64,000 nt of DNA from Streptomyces sp. SirexAA-E (GTDB lineage: Bacteria; Actinomycetota; Actinomycetes; Streptomycetales; Streptomycetaceae), in NCBI RefSeq assembly GCF_000177195.2, contig NC_015953.1, positions 1,798,001 to 1,862,000 of the forward strand, read 5' to 3'. A program made the position numbers and the translations under genes. Under the pieces are notes generated by a model. It saw only the letters and a list, made by a program, of their open reading frames with translations, did no database searches and was not told the DNA's origin. Shown piece by piece: positions 1 to 9,915 of the stretch (position 1 is its first letter; each line of letters starts with the position of its first letter).

Positions 1-1
1 C

Positions 2-1285
2 CGTGCCGCCCTCGGCGGTCCGGCCCCCGCCCGCCGGGTGCACACCGTGGCGCTGCCCGAGCCGGAGGAGCGCGCCTTCAAGGCCCTGTACAAGGGGTCC
101 GGCAAGCAGGAGATGGCCACCACCATGGCGTTCGTCCGCCTGGTGAAGGACCTGATGCGGGACAAGCAGACCGGCAAACGCTGGGTGCCGATCGTCCCGG
201 ACGAGGCCCGTACCTTCGGTATGGAGTCGCTGTTCCCGTCGGCCGGCATCTACTCGCCGCTGGGCCAGACGTACGAGCCGGTCGACCGCGACCAGCTGAT
301 GTACTACAAGGAGGCCAAGGACGGCCAGATCCTCAACGAGGGGATCACCGAGGCCGGTGCCATGGCCGACTTCATCGCCGCCGCCACGTCGTACGCGACG
401 CACGGCGAGACGATGATCCCGTTCTACATCTTCTACTCGATGTTCGGCTGGCAGCGGACCGGCGACCAGATGTGGCAGCTCGCCGACCAGCTCGGCAAGG
501 GTTTCATCGTCGGCGCCACGGCGGGCCGTACGACCCTGACGGGTGAGGGCCTCCAGCACGCGGACGGCCACTCGCACCTGATCGCGTCCACGAACCCGGC
601 GTCGCTCAACTACGACCCGGCGTTCGCGTACGAGATCGCGGTGATCGTCAAGGACGGTCTGCGCCGGATGTTCGGCCAGGCCGCCCCGGGCGAGGACTCG
701 AACGTCTTCTACTACCTGACGGTCTACAACGAGCCCAAGCAGCAGCCCGCGATGCCGGAAGGCGTCGAGGAGGGCATCGTCAAGGGCCTGTACCTCTTCA
801 AGGAGGGTGCGCCCGCCTCGGCGGAGGCCCCGCGTCTCCAGCTCCTCGCCTCCGGTACGGCGATCCACTGGGCGCTGGAGGCCCAGCAGCTGCTGGCCGC
901 CGACTGGGGGGTCACGGCCGACGTCTGGTCCGCGACCTCGTGGGGCGAGCTGCGCCGCGAGGCGCTGGAGTGCGACGAGGCGCTGCTCCGCGGTGAGCAG
1001 CGGGTTCCGTACGTGACCCAGGCGCTGTCCGGCGCCCCGGGCCCGGTCCTCGCGGTGAGCGACTGGATGCGCGCGGTCCCGGACCAGATCAGCCAGTGGG
1101 TGGAGCAGGACTGGTCCTCGCTGGGCACGGACGGTTTCGGCCTCTCCGACACCCGCGACGGCGCCCGCCGCCACTTCGGTGTCGACCCGCAGTCGGTCAC
1201 GGTCGCCGCGCTGGCCCAGCTGGCCCGCCGTGGCGAGATCCCGGCGTCGAAGGTCAAGGAGGCCCGCGAGAAGTACGGGCTCTGA
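2..1285 (+). CDS. aceE: Pyruvate dehydrogenase E1 component, C-terminal part (5' truncated by window edge)
   Basis: Homodimeric-type E1 subunit of the pyruvate dehydrogenase complex, which decarboxylates pyruvate using thiamine diphosphate and feeds acetyl groups to the E2 core. The reading frame is open from base 2; 427 residues are present, about the last half of a protein that is normally near 900 residues. Visible are the pyrimidine-binding and C-terminal transketolase-like regions, including MESLFPSAGIYSPLGQTYEP, YIFYSMFGWQRTGDQMWQL and the stretch TTLTGEGLQHADGHSHL, all typical of AceE. The C-terminus (EIPASKVKEAREKYGL) is complete. A strong hairpin follows 28 bases after the stop, so this is the end of its transcript. 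Only the N-terminus is missing, because of the window edge. Confidence 0.97.
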   Translation, partial: RAALGGPAPARRVHTVALPEPEERAFKALYKGSGKQEMATTMAFVRLVKDLMRDKQTGKRWVPIVPDEARTFGMESLFPSAGIYSPLGQTYEPVDRDQLMYYKEAKDGQILNEGITEAGAMADFIAAATSYATHGETMIPFYIFYSMFGWQRTGDQMWQLADQLGKGFIVGATAGRTTLTGEGLQHADGHSHLIASTNPASLNYDPAFAYEIAVIVKDGLRRMFGQAAPGEDSNVFYYLTVYNEPKQQPAMPEGVEEGIVKGLYLFKEGAPASAEAPRLQLLASGTAIHWALEAQQLLAADWGVTADVWSATSWGELRREALECDEALLRGEQRVPYVTQALSGAPGPVLAVSDWMRAVPDQISQWVEQDWSSLGTDGFGLSDTRDGARRHFGVDPQSVTVAALAQLARRGEIPASKVKEAREKYGL

Positions 1286-1312
1286 GGGACCGGCCGGACG
1301 GCCGCCTCAGCA

Positions 1313-1347
1313 CCGCAGGGCGGGCTCACGTCGAGCCCGCCCTGCGG
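1313..1347 (+). terminator. Hairpin terminator after aceE
   Basis: A perfect 15-bp GC-rich stem (1313-1327 paired with 1333-1347) with a 5-base loop lies 28 bases after the aceE stop. There is no T-run, as is usual in Streptomyces. Confidence 0.8.
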
Positions 1348-1440
1348 GCGTTCGCCCACCGCGTCCGGCGGCCCCCGCACGAAGGCGCCCCGGCGCCGGG
1401 CCCGTGCACCGTGCCGTCCGCGGGCCCGCACAATGGCCGC

Positions 1441-2409
1441 ATGCGTGCTGCCCGGCTCATCAAGATGGTTCTGCTCCTGCAGTCCCGGCCCGCCATGACC
1501 GCCGCCGAGCTGGCCGGCGAGCTGGAGGTCTCGGAACGCACGGTGACCCGCGACGCGCAGGCGCTGTCCGAGGCGGGCGTGCCGGTGTACGCCGACCGGG
1601 GCCGGACCGGCGGGTACCGGCTGGTCGACGGGTACCGGACCCGGCTGACCGGGCTGGGCCGCGAGGAGGCCGAGGCGCTCTTCCTGTCCGGGCTGCCGTC
1701 CGTCCTGCGGGAGATGGGGCTCGACGACGCGGCGTCGGCGGCCCGGCTGAAGGTGACCGCCGCCCTGCTCCCGTCGCTCCGGGACGCCCCGCGCAGCGCC
1801 GCCCGGCGCTTCCACCTGGACGCGCCGGGCTGGTTCCACGAGCCGGTCACCCCGGAGCTGCTGCCGGCCGTCGCGGAGGCGGTCCGGGACGACCGGCTCG
1901 TCCGGGCCCGCTACCGGCGCGGCGCCACGGACGAGGTCGAGCGGGAGCTGGCCCCGTACGGGCTCGTGCTGAAGGCCGGTGTCTGGTATCTCTGCGCCCG
2001 GGCGGGGGACGACGTCCGGGTGTACCGGATCGACCGGTTCACGGCGGTCGAGGTGTCGGCGGAGCGTTTCGTACGGGACGAGGACTTCGACCTGCCGGGT
2101 TTCTGGGAGGAGCGGGCCGCCCGGTTCGCCCGGTCGCTCCTGCGTACGGAGGTGACCGTCCGGCTGTCCGAGGCGGGGCTCGCGCGGCTGCCGCACGCCG
2201 TGGACCGGGCCGCCGTCGACGACGCGATCGCCGGGGCAGGCCCGCCCGACGCGGACGGCCGGCGGACGCTCACCCTGGCGGTGGAGTCGCAGGAGGTCGC
2301 GTACGGCCAGCTGATGGCCCTGGGACCGGAGTTGGAGGTCCTGGCGCCCGAGACGCTGCGGGCGCGCTTCGCCGAGGCCGCCGAACGGCTGCGTGCCCTG
2401 TACCGCTGA
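1441..2409 (+). CDS. WYL-domain DeoR/YafY-type transcriptional regulator
   Basis: Predicted DNA-binding regulator of 322 residues. The N-terminus is a winged HTH (HTH_11 type: AELAGELEVSERTVTRDAQAL, about residues 20-40). The central part is a WYL domain, with the signature residues visible in LKAGVWYLCARAGDD at about residue 180. A C-terminal WCX-like extension follows. WYL domains usually sense a small ligand or nucleic acid; the ligand here is unknown. The ATG at 1441 is chosen because the HTH begins immediately after it and the upstream in-frame sequence does not look like protein. Nothing next to it suggests a target. Expression may be independent, since the aceE terminator lies upstream. 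Confidence 0.85.
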   Translation: MRAARLIKMVLLLQSRPAMTAAELAGELEVSERTVTRDAQALSEAGVPVYADRGRTGGYRLVDGYRTRLTGLGREEAEALFLSGLPSVLREMGLDDAASAARLKVTAALLPSLRDAPRSAARRFHLDAPGWFHEPVTPELLPAVAEAVRDDRLVRARYRRGATDEVERELAPYGLVLKAGVWYLCARAGDDVRVYRIDRFTAVEVSAERFVRDEDFDLPGFWEERAARFARSLLRTEVTVRLSEAGLARLPHAVDRAAVDDAIAGAGPPDADGRRTLTLAVESQEVAYGQLMALGPELEVLAPETLRARFAEAAERLRALYR

Positions 2410-2471
2410 GAGCCACCCTTCCCGCCTCTGGGCGTGCGTCGCCCGGCGCCAGGGCAGATGCTGGAGCGGTG

Positions 2472-2993
2472 ATGGACGAGACGGAGTTCTGGGAGATCAT
2501 CGACAGCACCCGTGAGGCCGCCGAGGGCGACCCCGACGACCACGCCGACGTGCTCGTCGAGCGGCTGGTGCAGCTCGATCCGGAATCCGTGCTGGACTTC
2601 GCCCGCCACTTCGAGGCCCGCTACAACCGCGCCTACCGCTGGGACGTCTGGGGAGCGGCCGCCGTGCTGCTGGACGGCGCGGACGACGACGCGTTCGACT
2701 ACTTCCGCTGCTGGCTGATCGGGCAGGGCCGGGAGGTCTTCGAGTCCACGGTGCAGGACCCGGACGGCCTCGCCGAACTGCTGGAGGACTTCGACGAGGA
2801 GTACGACGGCGACGGCGAGGAGCTCGGCTACGCCGCCGACGAGGCGTACGAGCAGCTGACCGGCGTGCTCACCCCGGACCTGGGCCTGCCGCCGCAGCCG
2901 GACCGGCCGGCGGGCACACCGGTGGCGCTCGACGACGAGGCGGCCCTGGCGCGGCGCTTCCCCATGCTCTGGGAGCGCTTCGGTTCGGCGTGA
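2472..2993 (+). CDS. DUF4240 domain protein
   Basis: Small acidic cytoplasmic protein of 173 residues. The N-terminal half (MDETEFWEIIDSTREAAEG, then a region with FARHFEARYNRAYRWDVWGA and FDYFRCWLIGQGREVFESTV) matches the DUF4240 pattern found in many Streptomyces proteins. No catalytic motif is recognisable and the function is unknown. It starts 62 bases after the WYL regulator stop, so the two may share a transcript. The protein is rich in Asp and Glu and has no signal peptide or membrane segment. A GTG one codon upstream (2469) is an alternative start. Confidence 0.75.
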   Translation: MDETEFWEIIDSTREAAEGDPDDHADVLVERLVQLDPESVLDFARHFEARYNRAYRWDVWGAAAVLLDGADDDAFDYFRCWLIGQGREVFESTVQDPDGLAELLEDFDEEYDGDGEELGYAADEAYEQLTGVLTPDLGLPPQPDRPAGTPVALDDEAALARRFPMLWERFGSA

Positions 2994-3018
2994 CCCGGAC
3001 CTCGTGGACGGGCGCCGC

Positions 3019-3558
3019 TCACGGTGTCAGCGGGCGGCCCATCAGCACGTCGTCGACGTACCGCCCGTTCAGGAAGAACTCGCCGGGCAGCACGCCCTCC
3101 ACGGTGAACCCCTCCGAGGCGTAGAGCGCCCGGGCCGGGGCGTTGTGGCCGAGGACGCGCAGAGTGATCCGTCCGGCGCCCAGACGGCGGGCCTCGGTGT
3201 ACGCCGCCCGCAGCAGCGCCCGTGCCACACCGTGGCCCCGCGCCCATTCCGCCACGGCCAGGCCCTGTATCTGCCGTACGTGCGCGTTGCAGGCGAGCGG
3301 GGTCGGGCGGGCCAGCCTGATGTACCCGGCCAGGTCCGTCCCCCCGGTGTCCGTGACGGCCTCGGCCAGGAGGTACTCGGCGGGCCGGTGCCGGTCGTCG
3401 AAGAACGGTGGGTACGGAGGCCGTGGTTCCGGTTGCACGGAGTGCAGCGTCGACCAGGTGGCCCGGTCGAGCGCGACGAGCGCGGACTCGTCCTCGGCCC
3501 GGGCGGGGCGGACGGGGCTCAGGGAGCGCAGCTGCGGAGCGGACGGCATGGCTGCCAC
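3019..3558 (-). CDS. GNAT family N-acetyltransferase
   Basis: Predicted acetyl-CoA-dependent N-acetyltransferase of 179 residues; the substrate is unknown. The acetyl-CoA binding motif A is visible as VAEWARGHGVARALL (about residue 115), preceded by the beta strand IQGLAV. The C-terminal GNAT motif appears as LGHNAPARALYASEGFTVEG, the usual 'N..A...Y...GF' pattern. It is transcribed convergently with the DUF4240 gene, with a 25-base gap, and divergently from the epimerase gene. A Met at 3549 could also be the start and would remove three residues. Confidence 0.85.
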   Translation of the reverse strand: MAAMPSAPQLRSLSPVRPARAEDESALVALDRATWSTLHSVQPEPRPPYPPFFDDRHRPAEYLLAEAVTDTGGTDLAGYIRLARPTPLACNAHVRQIQGLAVAEWARGHGVARALLRAAYTEARRLGAGRITLRVLGHNAPARALYASEGFTVEGVLPGEFFLNGRYVDDVLMGRPLTP

Positions 3559-3656
3559 TGTGCCACGCCGCCGGACGGCCGGATCAGGGAGGTCCGGTCC
3601 CGGATCGGGGCCGTGTGACAGGGCGGTGGGCGGGGCCCATGGGGCAGGATGGGCCC

Positions 3657-4556
3657 ATGCTGCGTTCCCGTATCGCCGTCAGCGGATCGACCGGACTCAT
3701 CGGAGCGGCGCTCGTGCGCTCGCTGCGGGCCGACGGGCACGAGGTGGTGCGCCTGGTGCGCCGCCCCGCCGCCACCGGTGACGAGGTGGAGTGGGACCCC
3801 GAGCGCCAGTACGTCGACGCGGCCGGCCTGGTCGGCTGCGACGCCGTCGTCCATCTCGCCGGTGCCGGGGTCGGGGACCACCGGTGGACCGAGGAGTACA
3901 AGCGGCGGATCCGGGACAGCCGGGTGCTGGGCACGGCGGCGATCGCCGAGGCCGTCGCCTCCCTGGACACCCCGCCGAAGGTGCTGTTGTCCGGGTCCGC
4001 CATCGGCTACTACGGCGACACCGGGGACCGGGCCGTCGACGAGAGCGCGCCCCCTGGCCAGGGGTTCCTGCCCTCCGTGTGCGTGGAGTGGGAGGAGGCC
4101 ACGGCACCCGCCGAGGAGGCCGGTATCCGCACCGTGCACGCCCGCACCGGTCTGGTCGTCGCCCGCGGGGGCGGTGCCTGGGGCCGTCTCTTCCCCTTGT
4201 TCAAGGCGGGCCTCGGCGGGCGCCTGGGCAACGGCCGGCAGTACTGGAGCTTCATCGCCCTGCACGACCACATCGCGGCGATGCGGCACATCCTGGACAC
4301 CGAATCCCTGTCCGGCCCGGTCAACCTGACCGGGCCCGCGCCCGTCACCAACGGCCAGGTGACGGCGGCCATGGGGCGGGTGCTCCGCCGCCCGACCCTC
4401 TTCACCGCTCCGGCGCCCGCCCTGCGGATCGCGCTCGGCGAGTTCGCCGGTGACGTCCTGGGCAGCCAGCGGGTGCTTCCCGGCCGACTTCTCGACTCGG
4501 ACTTCGCGTTCGCCTTCCCCGACATCGACGCCACGATCCGCGCGGCACTGCGCTGA
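3657..4556 (+). CDS. TIGR01777 family epimerase-like SDR protein
   Basis: Extended-SDR protein of 299 residues, related to YfcH/SulA-type 'nucleoside-diphosphate-sugar epimerases' (TIGR01777). It starts with the NAD(P)-binding glycine motif GSTGLIGAALV (residues 9-19), has the family signature GYYGDTGDRAVDE at about residue 118, and ends with a DUF1731 domain (GDVLGSQRVLPGRLLDSDF). The true substrate of the family is not established; it probably binds NAD(P). The ATG at 3657 sits directly before the Rossmann strand, and the upstream frame is not coding. It is divergent from the GNAT gene. Confidence 0.88.
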   Translation: MLRSRIAVSGSTGLIGAALVRSLRADGHEVVRLVRRPAATGDEVEWDPERQYVDAAGLVGCDAVVHLAGAGVGDHRWTEEYKRRIRDSRVLGTAAIAEAVASLDTPPKVLLSGSAIGYYGDTGDRAVDESAPPGQGFLPSVCVEWEEATAPAEEAGIRTVHARTGLVVARGGGAWGRLFPLFKAGLGGRLGNGRQYWSFIALHDHIAAMRHILDTESLSGPVNLTGPAPVTNGQVTAAMGRVLRRPTLFTAPAPALRIALGEFAGDVLGSQRVLPGRLLDSDFAFAFPDIDATIRAALR

Positions 4557-4712
4557 CCGGACGGCTGTGCGACCCCGTGCACCGGTGCCCGGGGTGCGCG
4601 CGGCTGGGCTCCGCTCGGCCACCGGCCTAGCTTCGAGCGCGGACCCCGGCATTCCGGGGGTCCGTTGGGGGCAAGAGCCCCCCAGCGGTCGCGCCGACTC
4701 GGGGAGGGGCAC

Positions 4713-6026
4713 GTGCTCAGGGCAGACACGGCACACCACGCGGACGTGGTTGTCATCGGGGCCGGGACAGCCGGCCTGACAGCCGCCCATCAGCTGATCA
4801 GCGCAGGAGTGGACACATGTGTCCTGGAGGCCGCCCCCCGCGTCGGCGGGCGGATGGCCACCGAGGACGTGGACGGGTTCCGGCTCGACCACACAGGACC
4901 TCTGCTCAGTTCCGCCTGTCCCGAGCTCCGCGCGATGCCGGGGCTCCACGGGCTGGCCCTCAGGGAGTTCGCCCCCGGGGTGCTCGTCCACAGCCGGGGT
5001 CGCCGCTACCGTGCCGGGGACGTGCGCAGCGCGAGGGGCGCGCTGAGGGCCGCACGCTCCTGGCCGAGCGCCCCTCGCGCGCCCCTGGGTGGCGCGATCG
5101 AGCAGGCCAGGCTGGGCGCCTGGCTCTCCCGTCTCGCCACCACCCCGGTCTCGCGCATCCTGGCCCGGCCCGACCGGCCGGCGCTCGAATCCCTCACCTC
5201 GCGCGGCCTCTCGCCCCGTACGGTCGACGGCTTCCTGCGCCCCCTGCTCTCGGCGCTGCTCTCCGATCCCGTCCTCGCCACGTCGAGCCGCTGCGCCGAT
5301 CTCGCCCTGCGGAGTTACGCCCGCGGCGGGCTCTGCGTACCGGCGGGCGGTGCCTCGGCGTTGCCCGAGCTGCTGGCGGCCGCGCTGCCGCCGGGGACCG
5401 TGCGGACCGGGGTGCACGTCACGGCCGCCGACATCACCTCCGTACGCACCAAGGAGCACGGCGAGCTGAGCTGCCGTTCCCTGCTGCTGGCGACCGGGGC
5501 GGGTGCGGCGGCCGAGCTGCTGCCGGGGCTGCGGACGCCCGCCTTCCATCCGGTGACGGTGCTCCACCACACCGCCCCGGTCCCCCCGCCGACGGGAGCC
5601 CGGCTGCTGCTGGACGCGGACCGGTCGGGTCCGGTGGCGCACACCGCCGTGATGAGCGCGGTCGACCCGTCACGCGCGCCGCACGGCCGGACCCTGATCA
5701 CCTCCACGGTCCTCGGCCCCCCGCCGCCGGACCTGGACCGCACCGTCCGGGCGCACCTGGCCACGCTGTACGGCACCCCGACGCACGACTGGGAGCTCCT
5801 GGCGGCCCGTCACGACCCGGAGGCGGTGCCCGTGATGGCGCCGCCGCACGATCCGGAGCGGCCCGTCCGGGTGCTCGCCGGCCTGTACGTCTGCGGCGAC
5901 CACCGTGACACCAGTACGGTCCAGGGCGCCCTGCACTCGGGCCGGCGGGCCGCCTCGGCGATCCTCACGGACCTCGGGGTGCGCCACGAGGCCGTGGGCG
6001 GGACGGCGCTGCCCGCCGCGGCCTGA
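4713..6026 (+). CDS. FAD-dependent amine oxidase-like oxidoreductase
   Basis: Flavoprotein of 437 residues in the protoporphyrinogen oxidase / phytoene desaturase / amine oxidase superfamily. The dinucleotide-binding motif VVVIGAGTAGLTAAHQL lies at residues 12-28, and an acidic residue ends the second strand (CVLEAAPRVGGRM), the usual FAD signature. The C-terminal FAD motif is seen as GLYVCGDHRDTSTVQGALHS at about residue 395. The substrate cannot be told from sequence. GTG 4713 is chosen because it is preceded by GGGGAGGGG at a good distance. It lies 156 bases after the epimerase and may or may not be cotranscribed. Confidence 0.85.
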   Translation: MLRADTAHHADVVVIGAGTAGLTAAHQLISAGVDTCVLEAAPRVGGRMATEDVDGFRLDHTGPLLSSACPELRAMPGLHGLALREFAPGVLVHSRGRRYRAGDVRSARGALRAARSWPSAPRAPLGGAIEQARLGAWLSRLATTPVSRILARPDRPALESLTSRGLSPRTVDGFLRPLLSALLSDPVLATSSRCADLALRSYARGGLCVPAGGASALPELLAAALPPGTVRTGVHVTAADITSVRTKEHGELSCRSLLLATGAGAAAELLPGLRTPAFHPVTVLHHTAPVPPPTGARLLLDADRSGPVAHTAVMSAVDPSRAPHGRTLITSTVLGPPPPDLDRTVRAHLATLYGTPTHDWELLAARHDPEAVPVMAPPHDPERPVRVLAGLYVCGDHRDTSTVQGALHSGRRAASAILTDLGVRHEAVGGTALPAAA

Positions 6027-6036
6027 CCGCGCCGGC

Positions 6037-7701
6037 TCAGCCCAGGGCCGCGACCCGGTCGCGGTAGCCGCGTACGGCGACGGCGTCCCGGTAGGGCTCC
6101 AGGCGGCGCTCGAAGTCGCGTACGTACTCGGTGGCCCGCACCGACCGCATCTCCGACGCCTGCTGGGCCGCCTCGGCGCCCAGCAGGCAGGCCTGGTCGA
6201 GCTCGCCGAGGCCGAGCCGGGCGGTGGCGAGCACCACCCGGCAGAACAGCCTGCTCCGGGCGTACGCCGGAGCGCGCAGCTGGAGCGAACGCTCGGCGTG
6301 CTGGGCGGCCGCCCGGTACTGCTGGAGGTCGCGGTGGCAGTGGCCGAACTCGTCGGCGAGCTGCGCCTCGTCGAAGGGGCGGGCCCAGTGCGGGGCGTCG
6401 TCGCCGGGGCGGGCGCTCTGCAGGGCACGCTCCGCCCGGACGAGCGCCGCGACGCAGGCCCTGGTCTCGCCCAGCACACCGTGCCCGCGGGCCTCGACCG
6501 CGTGCAGCAGGGCCATGACGACGGGCGGCGCCGAGGACCCGATGCCCTGCTGGGCGACCCGGGCGAGCTGGACGGCTTCCCTGCCGTGCCCGAGGTAGAC
6601 GGCCTGCCGGCTCATGGTGATCAGCACGAACGAGCCGTACGCCCGGTCGCCCGCGGCCTGGGCGAGCCGCAGCGCCTGCACGAAGTAGCGCTGGGCCAGA
6701 CCGTGCGCCGCGATGTCGTACGACGTCCAGCCGGCCAGCCGGGTCAGGTCGGCGGCCGCCGAGAACAGCCGACGGCCGACGGCCTCGCCGTAGGTGCCGC
6801 GCAGCATCGGCTCGGCCTCGTGTTCCAGGTACCGGACGAGGGCCTGGCGGGCGTGGCCGCCTCCGTAGGCGTGGTCCAGGGCGCGGAAGAGGTCGCCGAC
6901 CGAGTGCAGGGCGGCGATGTCGCCGCTGCCGACCCGCTGGCCGGATCCCCGTTCGGCGCCCCGCTGCCGGGGGACGACCGGGTGCGCGGCCCCGGGGGCT
7001 CCGGGCGGACGGGTGGGGGCGGGCCCTCTGGATCCGGGCCTGACTCCATGGGCACCGGGGCCGTGGGCGTGGCCCGGGGCGTGCGCCGGGCCTGGGGCCG
7101 CGAGGTGGCCGCCCGCCCCGGGCGGGGGGCCGGACAGGGTGCCGGCCGTCGGGTGGGCGCCGTCGGCCGCGCGCGGTCCGTGCGCCTCGGCGGGCGGACG
7201 TGGGCCCGGTAAGCCGGTCCCGCCCGCCGTCGAGGCCGCGGACTCCCCGCGTCCGACCCATTCGTCGGCCCGTCCGATCAGCCAGTCCCGGCTGGGGACG
7301 ACCAGTCCGGCCGGGGTGAAGGCGATCTTGCGCAGCTCCGCGTGGCTGCCGGAGTCCTTCCGCCAGAGCCCGCTGACGATGTCGACGGCCTCGGCGGGGG
7401 TGGCCGCGAATTCGAGCCCCGCGTAGACGGGAGCGCAGGCGTCCAGGCCGAGGTCCTGTGCGGAGAGCCGACGCCCGAGCCGTCGGGTGAACACCTCGGC
7501 GATCAGCGCGGGGGTGGTGCCGCGCGGCTGCTGGCCGCGCAGCCAGCGGGTCACCGACGTCTTGTCGTACCGCAGGTCGAGTCCGTGTTCGAGGCCCAGC
7601 TGATCCACCCGCCGGGCGAGGCCCGCATGGGAGAATCCGGCTTCCGCGATGAGCGCAGCGAGCCGCCGGTTGGGGGTGCGCTGCGGAGGTCGTTCCGACA
7701 T
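6037..7701 (-). CDS. HTH regulator with TPR-like C-terminus (NsdA-like)
   Basis: Putative transcriptional regulator of 554 residues. The N-terminus carries an XRE-like HTH (AGLARRVDQLG then YDKTSVTRWLRGQQPRG, about residues 25-65). A Pro/Ala/Gly-rich linker follows (about residues 165-250), then a long helical region with TPR-like repeats. The layout resembles NsdA-type negative regulators of Streptomyces development and antibiotic production; this is a family resemblance and not a proven role. The ATG at 7701 is chosen over an upstream GTG at 7803 because an AGGAGA lies 12 bases before it and the HTH follows. It is convergent with the FAD oxidoreductase gene (10-base gap) and divergent from lipB. 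Confidence 0.75.
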   Translation of the reverse strand: MSERPPQRTPNRRLAALIAEAGFSHAGLARRVDQLGLEHGLDLRYDKTSVTRWLRGQQPRGTTPALIAEVFTRRLGRRLSAQDLGLDACAPVYAGLEFAATPAEAVDIVSGLWRKDSGSHAELRKIAFTPAGLVVPSRDWLIGRADEWVGRGESAASTAGGTGLPGPRPPAEAHGPRAADGAHPTAGTLSGPPPGAGGHLAAPGPAHAPGHAHGPGAHGVRPGSRGPAPTRPPGAPGAAHPVVPRQRGAERGSGQRVGSGDIAALHSVGDLFRALDHAYGGGHARQALVRYLEHEAEPMLRGTYGEAVGRRLFSAAADLTRLAGWTSYDIAAHGLAQRYFVQALRLAQAAGDRAYGSFVLITMSRQAVYLGHGREAVQLARVAQQGIGSSAPPVVMALLHAVEARGHGVLGETRACVAALVRAERALQSARPGDDAPHWARPFDEAQLADEFGHCHRDLQQYRAAAQHAERSLQLRAPAYARSRLFCRVVLATARLGLGELDQACLLGAEAAQQASEMRSVRATEYVRDFERRLEPYRDAVAVRGYRDRVAALG

Positions 7702-7991
7702 CAGCTGTACGGTCTCCTGCCTTCGGGGCCGGGCCGGCGGCCCTAATGGAACGGCGCGAATGTAACTGCCCCGCCACCATGCGTATCGGCGTTCGCTCCA
7801 CATTCATCCGATCGTGTGGGGACTGCGTAGATCACTGACGCCCGCCCCGGTGTCGGCCGTCGGTGACGAACCTGCCGGACCCCTGCCCGCCGAGCGGTCG
7901 TACAGTGGCTCAGGGCGCATATCAGTGCATGGTGACGTGGTTCCGGGGCCCGCCCGGCCGCCCGGCACCCGCGAACAGGGAGGCACCCGAA

Positions 7992-8801
7992 GTGAGTGAG
8001 CTGCGGTTCGTCCGTGTGGGATTCGGCCAGGAAGCGGTCGACTACCAGGAGGCCTGGCAGATGCAGCGCGAGGTGCACGCCGCCCGGTTCGAGGACACCG
8101 TCCCCGACACCTGCCTGCTCCTGGAGCACCCTCCCGTCTACACGGCGGGCCGGCGCACGACCGACAGCGAACGTCCGCTGGACGGCACCCCGGTCATCGA
8201 CGTCGACCGGGGCGGGAAGATCACCTGGCACGGACCCGGCCAGCTCGTCGGCTACCCCATCCAGAAGCTGCCGCGCCCGGTCGACGTGGTCGCGCACGTA
8301 CGCCGGCTGGAGGACGCGCTGATCCGCACGGCCGCCGAGTTCGGCGTGGAGACCTCCCGGGTCGAGGGCCGCAGCGGCGTCTGGGTGCTCGGTGACCCGG
8401 TCGAGGAACGCCCCTCGCCGGGCGGGCTGTCGCTCGACTTCGATCCGCGCCTGCACGACGAGGAGTTCGACGCCCGGCTGAACGGCCCGGAGTACGCGCC
8501 GTCCAACGCCGGCCAGCGCCGCGAGGACCGCAAGCTGGCGGCGATCGGCATCCGGGTCGCCAAGGGCGTGACGATGCACGGCTTCTCCCTCAACGTGAAC
8601 CCCGACAACACCTGGTTCGACCGGATCGTGCCGTGCGGGATCAGGGACGCGGGCGTCACCTCGCTCGCGTACGAACTGGGCCGTGAGGTCACGATCGCGG
8701 ACGTCCTGCCGGTCGTGGAGAGGCACCTGCGGGACGTCCTCGAGAACGCGGAACTCGCGCCCCGGGTCATCGAGGAGCCGAGGGCCGCCGCCCCCGCCTG
8801 A
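7992..8801 (+). CDS. lipB: Octanoyl-[acyl-carrier-protein]:protein octanoyltransferase
   Basis: Transfers octanoate from acyl carrier protein to the lipoyl domains of E2 subunits and GcvH, the first step of de novo lipoate synthesis; cytoplasmic. The 269-residue protein has the family motifs [13 protein letters not shown] (about residue 78) and LPRPVDVV, the catalytic lysine in [11 protein letters not shown] and the catalytic cysteine in [17 protein letters not shown] 7992 follows a GGGAGG ribosome binding site. lipA begins 124 bases downstream, so the two lipoate steps are adjacent. Their main client, pyruvate dehydrogenase, is encoded at the left end of the window. Confidence 0.97.
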   Translation: MSELRFVRVGFGQEAVDYQEAWQMQREVHAARFEDTVPDTCLLLEHPPVYTAGRRTTDSERPLDGTPVIDVDRGGKITWHGPGQLVGYPIQKLPRPVDVVAHVRRLEDALIRTAAEFGVETSRVEGRSGVWVLGDPVEERPSPGGLSLDFDPRLHDEEFDARLNGPEYAPSNAGQRREDRKLAAIGIRVAKGVTMHGFSLNVNPDNTWFDRIVPCGIRDAGVTSLAYELGREVTIADVLPVVERHLRDVLENAELAPRVIEEPRAAAPA

Positions 8802-8925
8802 CCGGGCCCCGGGGAATAGGCCCCCTCGGCCACAGGTTGGGCAGACGTAAGACCGTTCTAACGACGGGCGTACCCTGGTGTTCGCCGAAGAATCCAATGC
8901 AGTGAAAGCAAAGGGGAGTGCCGGA

Positions 8926-9915
8926 GTGTCCGCTGTCGCACCCGACGGGCGCAAGATGCTGCGCCTGGAGGTCCGGAACAGCCAGACCCCCATCGAGCGC
9001 AAGCCCGAGTGGATCAAGACCCGGGCGAAGATGGGCCCCGAGTACAACCAGTTGCAGAAGCTCGTGAAGAGCGAGGGTCTGCACACGGTCTGCCAGGAGG
9101 CCGGCTGCCCCAACATCTTCGAATGCTGGGAAGACCGCGAGGCCACCTTCCTCATCGGCGGGGACCAGTGCACCCGGCGCTGTGACTTCTGCCAGATCGA
9201 CACGGGGAAGCCGCAGGCCCTGGACCGTGACGAGCCGCGCCGCGTGGGCGAGTCCGTGGTCACGATGGACCTCAACTACGCCACCATCACCGGCGTCGCC
9301 CGCGACGACCTGGAGGACGGCGGCGCCTGGCTGTACGCGGAGACGGTCCGCCAGATCCACGCGCTGACGGCCGAGCGGGAGGCGGGCGGGACCAAGGTCG
9401 AGCTGCTGATCCCCGACTTCAACGCGGTGCCCGAGCAGCTCGCCGAGGTCTTCTCCTCGCGTCCCGAGGTGCTCGCCCACAACGTCGAGACGGTGCCCCG
9501 CATCTTCAAGCGGATCCGCCCCGGCTTCCGCTACGAGCGCTCCCTCGAGGTCATCACGCGTGCCCGCGAGGCCGGTCTGGTGACCAAGTCGAACCTGATC
9601 CTCGGCATGGGCGAGACCCGCGAGGAGGTCAGCGAGGCGCTGAAGGACCTGTACGACGCGGGATGCGAGCTCATCACGATCACGCAGTACCTGCGGCCCT
9701 CCCCCCGGCACCACCCCGTCGAGCGCTGGGTGAAGCCGCACGAGTTCGTGGAGCTCAAGGACGAGGCCGACGCCATCGGGTACTCCGGTGTCATGTCGGG
9801 TCCGCTGGTGCGCTCCTCGTACCGCGCGGGACGCCTCTTCCAGCAGGCGGTCGAGCGTCGCGGCGGGACCGCGGCGGCGACGTCCGGAGCCCAGGCGTCC
9901 GCCCCCGCCGTGTGA
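8926..9915 (+). CDS. lipA: Lipoyl synthase (radical SAM)
   Basis: Inserts two sulfur atoms into protein-bound octanoyl chains to make lipoyl cofactors. The 329-residue protein carries both Fe-S binding motifs: the LipA-specific auxiliary cluster ligands in [14 protein letters not shown] (about residues 56-67) and the radical SAM CxxxCxxC in CTRRCDFCQ (about residue 83). RSSYRAG near the C-terminus is the conserved RSSY serine motif that supplies the third non-Cys ligand. GTG 8926 is preferred to GTG 8878 because GGGGAG lies 7-9 bases before it. It is downstream of lipB and probably coexpressed with it. Confidence 0.97.
   Translation: MSAVAPDGRKMLRLEVRNSQTPIERKPEWIKTRAKMGPEYNQLQKLVKSEGLHTVCQEAGCPNIFECWEDREATFLIGGDQCTRRCDFCQIDTGKPQALDRDEPRRVGESVVTMDLNYATITGVARDDLEDGGAWLYAETVRQIHALTAEREAGGTKVELLIPDFNAVPEQLAEVFSSRPEVLAHNVETVPRIFKRIRPGFRYERSLEVITRAREAGLVTKSNLILGMGETREEVSEALKDLYDAGCELITITQYLRPSPRHHPVERWVKPHEFVELKDEADAIGYSGVMSGPLVRSSYRAGRLFQQAVERRGGTAAATSGAQASAPAV

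Noticed and set aside
3519..5642. A 707-codon minus-strand open frame across the epimerase and FAD oxidoreductase genes
   Set aside because: Antisense to two genes with clear Rossmann motifs; its composition is that of a frame shadow.
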